Below, one piece after another: positions 1-6,477 of a DNA stretch of 6,822 bases. Position numbers and translations under genes: made by a program. Below the pieces are notes generated by a model. It did not search any database, was not told where the DNA came from, and saw only the letters and a program-made list of their open reading frames with translations. How positions within the stretch are numbered: position 1 is the first letter of the stretch; each line of letters begins with the position of its first letter. The stretch comes from Pseudomonadota bacterium (GTDB lineage Bacteria > Pseudomonadota > Gammaproteobacteria > CAMYNG01), in contig CP070733.1 of NCBI GenBank assembly GCA_020347585.1, positions 2,353,491 through 2,360,312 on the forward strand, given 5' to 3'.

Positions 1-728
1 GCGATCACACCCAGCGCCCAAAGCCCGCCGATCAGATTTAGCGAGTAATCATGCTCGCGCAGGTAAATAGTAAAGAAGGTGTAATACGGGCCATGGCTCG
101 CCTGCATCAGGAAACACACTGCAAGCAGTCCCAGCACCTGCGGGCGCAGCAGCACCTTGCGCAGCGGTTCGTGGTCGAGCGCGAGGTAGCCCGCCGCCGA
201 CTCGGGAACCAGCAGGCTGGCGATCCAAATACCGGCAAACAGCACCAGCAGCACACCCGGCAGCAGCCCGACACCCCAGGTCTCGAGCGCCGGTCCCAGC
301 ACCCAGACCGCAACAATAAAGCCCACCGATCCCCACAGGCGCACGCTGCTATAGCGATGCGCGTCGTTGCCCAGATGTGTGAAGGTCGTTGCCTCGAACT
401 GTGGCAGCGCGGCGTTCCAGAAAAAGCTGAACAACAGCATCACAGCGACCAGCCACCAGTAACCCTGCACCCAGAACACGCCGGCGAACGCCAGCATCGC
501 GAGCAGGCTGCCGGCACGCACGATGGCCATGCGTTTGCCCGTATGATCGGCGATCCAGCCCCATACGTTCGGGGAGACGATCTTGGTCGCCATGATGACC
601 GCCATCAGCTCGCCAATGGCGCGGGCGTCAAAGCCCTGCGATTTAAGGTAGAAACTCCAGTACGGCACCAGCGCACCGAGGCTGGCGAAATAGAAGAAAT
701 AGAACCCCGAGAGTTTCCAGTAAGGCAT
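1..728 (-). CDS. MFS transporter, HcaT-like (PPP family), 3' end off window
   Basis: A permease of the major facilitator superfamily in the inner membrane. The reverse strand reads openly from an ATG at 728 to the left edge, giving 242 complete codons with no stop; the C-terminal part lies outside the window. The protein begins MPYWKLSGFYFFYFASLGAL and shows about seven hydrophobic helices. A motif-A-like loop, GWIADHTGKR (residues 57-66), lies between helices 2 and 3. RYSSVRLWGSVGF (125-137) is typical of the MFS_1_like / 3-phenylpropionate transporter (HcaT) group. The ATG at 728 is chosen because the upstream in-frame codons contain no ATG, GTG or TTG and family members start with this same block. 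The ribosome binding site is weak. It lies 141 bp downstream of aroC on the same strand, so co-transcription is possible. The substrate cannot be told from sequence; phenylpropionate is only the name of the characterised relative. Confidence 0.88.
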   Translation of the reverse strand, partial: MPYWKLSGFYFFYFASLGALVPYWSFYLKSQGFDARAIGELMAVIMATKIVSPNVWGWIADHTGKRMAIVRAGSLLAMLAFAGVFWVQGYWWLVAVMLLFSFFWNAALPQFEATTFTHLGNDAHRYSSVRLWGSVGFIVAVWVLGPALETWGVGLLPGVLLVLFAGIWIASLLVPESAAGYLALDHEPLRKVLLRPQVLGLLAVCFLMQASHGPYYTFFTIYLREHDYSLNLIGGLWALGVI

Positions 729-790
729 TACCGCAAGGCTAAGGGCAAAGGTAAAAAGTACAAGGGACCGAAGTACGAACGCCCAATCAT
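728..790 (-). other. Possible leader peptide ORF overlapping the MFS start
   Basis: A 20-codon reading frame (MIGRSYFGPLYFLPLPLALR) ends in TAA, whose last A is the first base of the permease ATG (TAATG). The same frame can be extended to a GTG at 814. It is hydrophobic and lies in the aroC-permease gap. The junction has the geometry of translational coupling, which could compensate for the weak ribosome binding site of the permease. It may equally be a chance ORF; it has no clear Shine-Dalgarno sequence of its own. Confidence 0.2.
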
Positions 791-869
791 GCCGTGATGC
801 AGCACTAAACTCACCGGCGCACTTCCCCGATATCCTGCATCTCAGCCTGCAGACGAAGACACAGATCAA

Positions 870-1982
870 CTAGCTTTGAGTGCGCTCAGGGCTCGCCGGA
901 ATCACGGGTGTTTCAGACGTGACATCCATGTTCTGCGCGCGGTGACGCAGCATGTGGTCCATGAGCACGATGGCAATCATGGCCTCGGCGATGGGTGTGG
1001 CACGGATGCCAACACAGGGATCGTGACGCCCCTTAGTGACAACCTCAACTGGCTCACCCTTGACGTTAACGCTTTGCGCGGAAAGGCGAAGGCTCGAGGT
1101 TGGCTTCAGGGCAATGCTCGCCAAGATATCCTGACCGCTGGAGATCCCGCCCAGCACGCCGCCGGCATTGTTGCCGAGAAATCCCTGCGGCGTGATTTCG
1201 TCACGGTGTTCGGTGCCTTTTTGCTCGACGCTCGCGAATCCCGCACCGATCTCCACGCCTTTCACCGCGTTGATGCACATCAGCGCGTGGGCAATGTCCG
1301 CATCGAGCCGATCGAACACTGGTTCACCGAGTCCGGGCGGCACGCCTTCGGCCACCACATTGATGCGCGCGCCGATGGAGTTGCCCTCCTTGCGCAGCGC
1401 ATCCATATACGCTTCGAGTTCAGGCACCCTGCCTGCGTCCGGAAAGAAAAACGGATTGCGTTCCACTTCGTCCCAGTCAAACGTGTCATGGCCGATAGGA
1501 CCAAGCTGGGCCATGTAGCCACGGATCCGCACACCATAGCGTTCGCCCAGATACTTCTTTGCAATGGCGCCGGCCGCCACGCGCATGGCGGTCTCGCGGG
1601 CCGAGGATCGGCCACCGCCGCGGTAATCGCGCATGCCGTATTTCTGCTGGTATGAATAGTCGGCGTGGCCCGGGCGGAAACGGTCCATGATATTGGAGTA
1701 GTCTTTCGAACGCTGATCAACGTTCTCGATGAGTAGCCCGATCGGGGTTCCGGTGGTTACGCCCTCGAAAACACCGGAGAGAATCCGCACCGCGTCCGTC
1801 TCACGACGCTGAGTGGTGTGGCGACTCTTGCCGGGCTTACGCCGCTCAAGGTCTGCCTGCAGATCCGCCTCTGACAACGCCAAGCCTGGCGGGCAGCCGT
1901 CGACGATGCAGCCGAGCGCGGCACCATGGCTTTCGCCGAAAGTAGTGACGGTAAAGAGTTTTCCTATGGAATTTCCAGACAT
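870..1982 (-). CDS. aroC: Chorismate synthase
   Basis: Catalyses the last shikimate-pathway step, 5-enolpyruvylshikimate-3-phosphate to chorismate, in the cytoplasm. It needs reduced FMN and works as a tetramer in known members. The 370-aa product matches the family over its whole length (the E. coli enzyme is about 361 aa). All three family signatures are present: GESHG with its downstream context (residues 16-32), GRSSARET (124-131) and GRHDPCVGIRATPIAEA (318-334). RPGHADY (103-109) is also present. The conserved histidines at 19 and 106 are the expected acid-base residues. The start at 1982 gives the standard N-terminus MSGNSIGKLFTVTTFGESHG. Only a weak AGAAG precedes it. A short tail after RAQNMDV (348-354) is not conserved. 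It is divergent from the GGDEF/EAL gene, and the MFS permease follows on the same strand. Confidence 0.98.
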   Translation of the reverse strand: MSGNSIGKLFTVTTFGESHGAALGCIVDGCPPGLALSEADLQADLERRKPGKSRHTTQRRETDAVRILSGVFEGVTTGTPIGLLIENVDQRSKDYSNIMDRFRPGHADYSYQQKYGMRDYRGGGRSSARETAMRVAAGAIAKKYLGERYGVRIRGYMAQLGPIGHDTFDWDEVERNPFFFPDAGRVPELEAYMDALRKEGNSIGARINVVAEGVPPGLGEPVFDRLDADIAHALMCINAVKGVEIGAGFASVEQKGTEHRDEITPQGFLGNNAGGVLGGISSGQDILASIALKPTSSLRLSAQSVNVKGEPVEVVTKGRHDPCVGIRATPIAEAMIAIVLMDHMLRHRAQNMDVTSETPVIPASPERTQS

Positions 1983-1990
1983 AAACTTCT

Positions 1991-2006
1991 ATTGTACCTA
2001 TTTATA
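1991..2006 (-). promoter_or_regulatory. Candidate aroC -10 region(s)
   Basis: Reading toward aroC, an AT-rich stretch holds two -10-like hexamers: TATAAA (2006-2001) and TACAAT (1996-1991). For TACAAT, TTGGGA lies 19 bp upstream as a poor -35. Using TACAAT would put the transcript start within a few bases of the aroC ATG at 1982, giving a nearly leaderless message. Using TATAAA would leave a leader of about 12 nt, but it has no good -35. This rests on hexamer similarity only. Confidence 0.35.
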
Positions 2007-2119
2007 TGAACGGCGTCCCAACCAACCATCGTTCGGCTCCGCGGCGTTTAAGGGTATCTTGATGGCGGCCGCTACAGATAGGGTACATCCGCTCCGCAAC
2101 AGGAAAAACCCGACCTTAC

Positions 2120-2125
2120 TATACT
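2120..2125 (+). promoter_or_regulatory. Candidate -10 box for the GGDEF/EAL gene
   Basis: TATACT is a good match to the sigma-70 -10 consensus (TATAAT) in an AT-rich local context, about 85 bp upstream of the GGDEF/EAL start. It would give a leader of roughly 75-80 nt. No acceptable -35 is seen at 16-18 bp (the hexamer there is CAACAG), so an activator or another sigma factor may be needed if this is the promoter. Confidence 0.35.
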
Positions 2126-2157
2126 AAAATCAGCGAGTTAAATGGCTCAAGGAAAAC

Positions 2158-2185
2158 AGGGAGGAAGTTTCCGGCCGGAAGCCGG
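2158..2185 (+). promoter_or_regulatory. Displaced Shine-Dalgarno-like run followed by GC hairpin
   Basis: AGGGAGGA (2158-2165) is a strong Shine-Dalgarno-like sequence, but no ATG, GTG or TTG lies 5-12 nt downstream in the GGDEF/EAL frame. It is followed by CCGGC (2171-2175) and GCCGG (2181-2185), which can form a 5-bp all-GC stem with a CGGAA loop. This overlaps the 12-base palindrome TTCCGGCCGGAA (2169-2180). The actual ATG at 2210 has no purine-rich run just before it. A role in controlling translation is inferred only. Confidence 0.25.
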
Positions 2186-2209
2186 CAACCACATCTTTCA
2201 ACCACACTC

Positions 2210-4567
2210 ATGCGTACCGGTACGACCATTCCTGTACTGACGGTCTCGTTCGGCGCCGTAATGGTGTTGATGATCGTGCTGACCGCTATCGCCCTCGATC
2301 GCATCCAGTCCGACTTCCAGAACATCAATTCCATCGTACGCGAGAACAACGTCAAGACGCGCCTCGTGAATCAAATGCGCACGGCGGCACGCGATCGCAC
2401 TGTCAATCTGCAGAAGATGGTCAGCAGCGCGGATCCCTTTGCACGCGAAGAGGCCTACGTGCAGTTCAACAACAACGGCGGCCTGTTTGCCGAGGCGCGT
2501 ATCGCGCTACTCGCAATGGAACTTACGGACGAGGAGAAGGCCATTCTCGGCCAACAGGCGGCGCTGACCAGAACCGTGGTTCCAATGCAACGGCGTATCG
2601 CAGACCTTGCCATCATGGAAGAAAATGACGAGGCCAACCGCCTGCTCGTTGAGGGCGGAATCCCCAAACAGGACCGGGTATTCGTCTACCTTACGCGACT
2701 TCAGAACCTGCAGGAAGAGGCAGCAGAGCAGGTTGTATCCCAGGCGAACCGGGAGTTTTTTTATACCAAGACCGTTCTTCTGATACTAGCCGGGTCGATC
2801 ATCTTCATCAGTTTTCTGATTGCATTGTTTGTTGTGCGGCGTACCTCGCTATCAGAGAAATCTCTGTTCAAGGAGAAGGAACGCGCACAGGTTACCCTGC
2901 ATTCAATTGGTGATGGGGTTATTACGACTGACGCGGCAGGCAACGTCGAGCATATCAACTCAATCGCCACGCTGCTGACCGGCTGGTCCAATGCCGATGC
3001 CCACGGCACGCCCGCCAGGGAGGTGTTTCGCGTTGTTCGTGACAGTGATCGCGAACCGCTACAGGACCCCGTCTCCCGGATACTTGCCGAGCAAACTGTA
3101 ATAACCTCCGATCGCCATACCACGCTGGTGTGTGGTGATGCCAACGAGTTCGCAATCGAATATACCGCCTCGCCGATATTTTCCTCTGACAAATCAATCA
3201 TTGGTGCCGTACTGGTGTTTCGCGACGTGACCGAAATGCGCGCCTTGTCGCATCAACTTTCGTACCAGGCAAGCCATGACTCCCTATCCGGACTGATAAA
3301 TCGTCGTGAGTTCGAGGCACGTATGGAGCGATTGTTGGCCAACATAGGGGACAAGGGCGAAGTCCATACACTGTGCTATCTGGATCTGGATCAGTTCAAG
3401 ATTGTAAACGACACTTGTGGTCACATTGCCGGCGACGAACTGCTCAAGCAGGTAGCGACACGCCTCAAGAGCCATGTTCGCGAAAGCGACCTGCTGGCAC
3501 GACTCGGTGGCGACGAGTTTGGCATCCTGTTCCTCAACTGCTCGACTGAAAAGGCACGGTTGATTCTTGAGGAGATCCGGAAATCCGCAAATGACATGCG
3601 CTTCGTTTGGGATGACAAGTCCTTCAACGTTGGCGTTAGCGTTGGGGTGGTATCGATCGACGGAAACAGCGCTAACCTCTACAGCCTGTTGAGCGCCGCT
3701 GACACCGCATGCTACGTCGCCAAAGACGAGGGCCGAAACCGCATTCACGTCTACCAGTCAGATGATCACACGCTGGCACTTCGTGAAGGCGAAATGCAGT
3801 GGGTGCATCGAATCTCAAGCGCGCTGGAGGACAACCGATTCCGCTTGTACCAACAGTTGATCGAGCCGCTGGCCGCCGATACGCCCGAGTTACACTGCGA
3901 AATCATGCTGCGCATGGTTGACGAAAACGGGGCCGAGGTGCCTCCCATGGCCTTCATTCCGGCAGCCGAGCGCTATAATCTGATGTCCGCGATTGACCGC
4001 TGGGTGGTGCGCAACACACTGGATGCACTGGACCAACGGGGCACGGCCGGCATGCAGGCAGAGCAAAGTTTCGCCGTCAACATTTCGGGCCAGTCGCTGT
4101 GTGAGGACAACTTCCTTGACTACGTTCAACAGCAGATCGCACAACACCGCACGAACCCGAGTCAGTTGTGCTTCGAGATCACCGAAACCAGCGCCATCGT
4201 CAACCTGACGCGTGCCATGCATTTCATCGCCACACTCAAGCAGCTAGGCTGCCGCTTCTCGCTGGATGATTTCGGCAGCGGTCTAAGTTCGTTTGCCTAT
4301 CTGAAAAACCTGCCAGTCGATTATCTCAAGATAGACGGCGGGTTCATCCGCGATATCGCTGATGACCCAATGGACAGGGCGCTGGTCGAATCCATCAACC
4401 AGATTGGCCACGTGATGGGCATTCGTACCATTGCCGAGTACGTTGAGACACCCGAGATACTCGCGGTCCTGCGGGAAATAGGTGTGGACTATGCCCAGGG
4501 CTATGGCATCGTGCGGCCGGTTCCGCTATCGACGCTGGCTAACGTCGCCGTACAAGCCGCCCGATAG
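2210..4567 (+). CDS. Membrane sensor PAS-GGDEF-EAL protein (c-di-GMP turnover)
   Basis: A 785-aa inner-membrane signalling protein. Domains in order: TM1 (about 7-29); a mainly helical periplasmic segment (about 30-185) resembling a four-helix-bundle sensor; TM2 (about 187-209); PAS (about 225-342, SIGDGVITTDAAGNVEHINS); GGDEF (about 345-515); EAL (about 530-780). The cyclase has intact GGDEF (433-437), YLDLDQFKIVND (390-401) and the inhibitory RxxD site (R424-D427), five residues before GGDEF, so diguanylate cyclase activity is expected. The EAL half keeps the usual catalytic ligands: E564, N624, E656, D686-D687, K707, E743, E746 and Q763. However, the signature itself reads EIM (564-566) and the late motif AEYVE replaces AEGVE, so phosphodiesterase activity is plausible but uncertain. 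The start at 2210 precedes TM1; no earlier in-frame ATG, GTG or TTG was seen downstream of the candidate promoter, and the start lacks a Shine-Dalgarno. The input ligand is unknown. Confidence 0.95.
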   Translation: MRTGTTIPVLTVSFGAVMVLMIVLTAIALDRIQSDFQNINSIVRENNVKTRLVNQMRTAARDRTVNLQKMVSSADPFAREEAYVQFNNNGGLFAEARIALLAMELTDEEKAILGQQAALTRTVVPMQRRIADLAIMEENDEANRLLVEGGIPKQDRVFVYLTRLQNLQEEAAEQVVSQANREFFYTKTVLLILAGSIIFISFLIALFVVRRTSLSEKSLFKEKERAQVTLHSIGDGVITTDAAGNVEHINSIATLLTGWSNADAHGTPAREVFRVVRDSDREPLQDPVSRILAEQTVITSDRHTTLVCGDANEFAIEYTASPIFSSDKSIIGAVLVFRDVTEMRALSHQLSYQASHDSLSGLINRREFEARMERLLANIGDKGEVHTLCYLDLDQFKIVNDTCGHIAGDELLKQVATRLKSHVRESDLLARLGGDEFGILFLNCSTEKARLILEEIRKSANDMRFVWDDKSFNVGVSVGVVSIDGNSANLYSLLSAADTACYVAKDEGRNRIHVYQSDDHTLALREGEMQWVHRISSALEDNRFRLYQQLIEPLAADTPELHCEIMLRMVDENGAEVPPMAFIPAAERYNLMSAIDRWVVRNTLDALDQRGTAGMQAEQSFAVNISGQSLCEDNFLDYVQQQIAQHRTNPSQLCFEITETSAIVNLTRAMHFIATLKQLGCRFSLDDFGSGLSSFAYLKNLPVDYLKIDGGFIRDIADDPMDRALVESINQIGHVMGIRTIAEYVETPEILAVLREIGVDYAQGYGIVRPVPLSTLANVAVQAAR

Positions 4568-4597
4568 CTCTACTACCGCGGCCCTCGGCGTAGCAGT

Positions 4598-4906
4598 TCA
4601 GGTCTGCGACAACCCCTTGCGGTGCGCGTTGTTGATATCGCGCAACAGCCCCTTGAACGGCAACACCAGGTCGCTTTGCTGACGAACGATCGCCATAAAT
4701 GGCAGATCATCACCCCCGAAGCGGTGCGTGCCGTCCTTCAGTGCATTGAGCAGTTCGCGCACACCGCGATCGAGGTCGTCAACAAAACCCAGCGCATCGC
4801 CCATTTCCTCGACGTCATATTCTGCGGACATGCGCAAATCCTTAACCTCGAACAGGGCCTGCTCAACCAGTTCAATGTAATCCTCGATCGTATTAACCTC
4901 TTGCAT
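4598..4906 (-). CDS. Conserved-looking small acidic protein downstream of prmB, function unknown
   Basis: Encodes 102 aa from ATG 4906; a GTG at 4912 would add two residues. I do not recognise a named family. The N-terminal half is acidic and strongly helical (MQEVNTIEDYIELVEQALFE, then about 40 more residues rich in Asp and Glu). The C-terminal half carries GGDDLPFMAIVRQQSDLVLP and FKGLLRDINNAHRKGL, which has the look of a conserved soluble domain. There is no signal peptide, transmembrane segment or cysteine. It starts 15 nt after the prmB stop on the same strand, so it is almost certainly co-transcribed and may be translationally coupled. It is convergent with the GGDEF/EAL gene, with only 30 bp between the stops. 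That it is a real gene rests on the operon position, a good ribosome binding site and protein-like composition. Confidence 0.82.
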   Translation of the reverse strand: MQEVNTIEDYIELVEQALFEVKDLRMSAEYDVEEMGDALGFVDDLDRGVRELLNALKDGTHRFGGDDLPFMAIVRQQSDLVLPFKGLLRDINNAHRKGLSQT

Positions 4907-4915
4907 CGTCACGAA

Positions 4916-4920
4916 TCCCC
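4916..4920 (-). promoter_or_regulatory. Ribosome binding site deciding the start of the small acidic gene
   Basis: GGGGA on the reverse strand lies 9 nt before ATG 4906 and only 3 nt before GTG 4912. The spacing favours the ATG. It sits just upstream of the prmB stop-to-start gap's end, in the 15-nt junction between the two genes. Confidence 0.55.
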
Positions 4921-4921
4921 C

Positions 4922-5881
4922 TCACCGTTGGCTGTTATCGTTGCCAGCGTACTCGATAGTAGCTTCGGTGAACGCATTTTGATGTTCACGCAGTTGCTGC
5001 TCCTCAAGCAGGAACACGCCGTGGCCGCCGTGCTCAAAATCGAGCCAGACGAATGGCACCTGCGGATAGCGTTGCGCAAGCGCCGGTGCGCTGTTGCCAA
5101 CTTCCACCACCAGAATCCCGCCGGGATTGAGGTGGTGTGCGGCCTCCCGCAGCATCGGCACCACCAACGCCAATCCGTCGGTGCCAGCCGCCAGCGCAAA
5201 CTGCGGCTCGCGCCGATACTCCTCCGGTAACGCGGCCATATCCTCTGCATCCACATAAGGAGGGTTGCTGACTATGATGTCGTAGCGCTGGCCACTGAGC
5301 GCTGCAAATAGATCGGACTGGAACAGCGAGACACGCTCACCCAATCCATGGCGTTCGACATTAATCTGCGCAACGGCAAGCGCGTCTGCCGACACGTCGC
5401 TGGCATCCACATTTGCCGCGGGGAAGGCAACCGCGCAGGCGATTGCGATGCAACCGCTGCCGGTGCACAAGTCAAGCATGTTCGTAACGCCTTGCGGGTC
5501 GACCCAGGGCTCAAAGCCTTGGTGTATCAATTCCGCTATCGGCGAGCGCGGTATCAATACGCGTTCATCCACATAGAAGCGCAGGCCCGCGAACCACGCC
5601 TCATGCGTCAGATACGCTGCCGGTTTGCGCTCGCATATACGCCGCAACAGGAGTTCCCTGACACTGTCCTGCTCCCCCGGGCTGAGGCACGCATCAAGCC
5701 ATGTGTTTGAAAAATCCGCCGGCAGCGACAAGGCGTGCGCCACGAGGCATGCTGCCTCGTCGAAGGCGTTGTCGGTGCCGTGACCGAAGTGTAACTGTGC
5801 TTCATTGAACCGGCTTGCCCCCCAGCGGATGAAATCACGCACGGTGCAAAGGCCCTCGGTGATGTCGCCTGATAGGGACAT
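4922..5881 (-). CDS. prmB: 50S ribosomal protein L3 glutamine N5-methyltransferase
   Basis: Transfers a methyl group from S-adenosylmethionine to the side-chain amide of a glutamine in ribosomal protein L3, in the cytoplasm, affecting ribosome assembly. With the start at 5881 it is 319 aa (E. coli PrmB is about 310). The N-terminal helical domain has RDFIRWGASRFNEAQLHFGH followed by GTDNAFDEA, which is characteristic of PrmB rather than the release-factor enzyme PrmC. The Rossmann-fold SAM motif is LDLCTGSGCIAIA (136-148) and the catalytic NPPY is at 206-209. An in-frame ATG at 6004 would add 41 Arg-rich residues inside mogA. I reject it because family members begin near MSLSGDITEGLCTVRDF and 5881 leaves a normal 17-bp gap after the mogA stop. 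The ribosome binding site at 5881 is only modest. The small acidic gene follows at once. Confidence 0.96.
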   Translation of the reverse strand: MSLSGDITEGLCTVRDFIRWGASRFNEAQLHFGHGTDNAFDEAACLVAHALSLPADFSNTWLDACLSPGEQDSVRELLLRRICERKPAAYLTHEAWFAGLRFYVDERVLIPRSPIAELIHQGFEPWVDPQGVTNMLDLCTGSGCIAIACAVAFPAANVDASDVSADALAVAQINVERHGLGERVSLFQSDLFAALSGQRYDIIVSNPPYVDAEDMAALPEEYRREPQFALAAGTDGLALVVPMLREAAHHLNPGGILVVEVGNSAPALAQRYPQVPFVWLDFEHGGHGVFLLEEQQLREHQNAFTEATIEYAGNDNSQR

Positions 5882-5898
5882 GGTACGGGCCACTCGCC

Positions 5899-6435
5899 CT
5901 AGCGCGGTCGGAATGCCGCGACGACCGCGGGATCGGTCTCGAGGAATGGTCCCTCGATGAGATCGATGCAACACGGCACTGCGGGAAACACCGCCTCGAG
6001 ACACTCCGCGATCGCCTTGGGGTTGCCCGGCAGGTTGATAACCAGTGAATTGCCTCGAATCCCGGCCGTCTGCCGCGAAAGAATCGCGGTGGGAACATAA
6101 CGCAGCGACACCGCGCGCATCTGCTCGCCGAAACCATCAAGGATCTTGTCGCACACCGCCTCGGTTGCCTCGGGCGTGATGTCCCGCAGGGCCGGACCCG
6201 TGCCCCCGGTAGTCACAACCAGGCAGCAGCGTTCAACATCGCACAATTCCCTCAGCGCTGCCTCAACCTGCTCTGGCTCATCGGGCACCAGGCGCGTCAC
6301 CGGTTGCCACGGTGAGCGCAGTGCCCGATGCAACCACTCACCCACCGCCGGGCCACCGCGGTCTTCGTATTCGCCGCGGCTGGCGCGATCCGAAACCGTC
6401 ACGATACCGATGCGTGCCGTGTCTGCCAATTGCAT
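5899..6435 (-). CDS. mogA: Molybdopterin adenylyltransferase
   Basis: Adenylates molybdopterin, preparing it for molybdenum insertion in molybdenum-cofactor synthesis. At 178 aa it follows E. coli MogA closely: RIGIVTVSDRASRGEYEDRG (8-27), RLVPDE (48-53), TTGGTGPALRDITPEAT (75-91), FGEQMR (102-107), YVPTAILSRQ (113-122), NLPGNPK (134-140), and EGPFLET then VVAAFRPR at the end. The conserved aspartates (D52 and D85 here) are present. It is about 17 residues shorter than E. coli MogA. The difference is mainly a missing insertion after ECLEAVF (144-150), plus a shorter C-terminal tail. These matches make MogA a better fit than the related MoaB. The only purine-rich run, GGAG, abuts the ATG at 6435 with no spacer. 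prmB follows 17 bp downstream and the radical SAM gene precedes it by 42 bp, which suggests one operon. Confidence 0.95.
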   Translation of the reverse strand: MQLADTARIGIVTVSDRASRGEYEDRGGPAVGEWLHRALRSPWQPVTRLVPDEPEQVEAALRELCDVERCCLVVTTGGTGPALRDITPEATEAVCDKILDGFGEQMRAVSLRYVPTAILSRQTAGIRGNSLVINLPGNPKAIAECLEAVFPAVPCCIDLIEGPFLETDPAVVAAFRPR

Positions 6436-6477
6436 CTCCGTTTCATCAAGTGTTGGTCCAAAGGTGATCCTAAACGC

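Noticed and set aside
51..797. 248-codon plus-strand ORF opposite the MFS gene
   Set aside because: Its product is rich in His, Gln and Arg with no domain-like pattern. The opposite strand gives a continuous MFS permease with recognisable motifs.
729..869. Terminator after aroC
   Set aside because: Only a 5-bp CTGCA/TGCAG inverted repeat around 832-849 is visible, without a following T-run. It is not enough to call a terminator.
876..1655. 259-codon plus-strand ORF within aroC
   Set aside because: It is antisense to an unambiguous chorismate synthase with all signature motifs; long antisense frames are expected in GC-rich coding DNA.
4568..4597. Bidirectional terminator between the convergent GGDEF/EAL and small acidic genes
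   Set aside because: CTAC and GTAG can pair, but the rest of the stem is mismatched or bulged and there is no T-run on either strand.
4622..5230. 202-codon plus-strand ORF across the small acidic gene and prmB
   Set aside because: It runs antisense across two genes and their junction, and its product resembles no family.
5882..6004. Extended prmB start giving 360 aa
   Set aside because: The extra 41 residues are Arg-rich, overlap mogA and are not part of the family; the ATG at 5881 gives the standard N-terminus.
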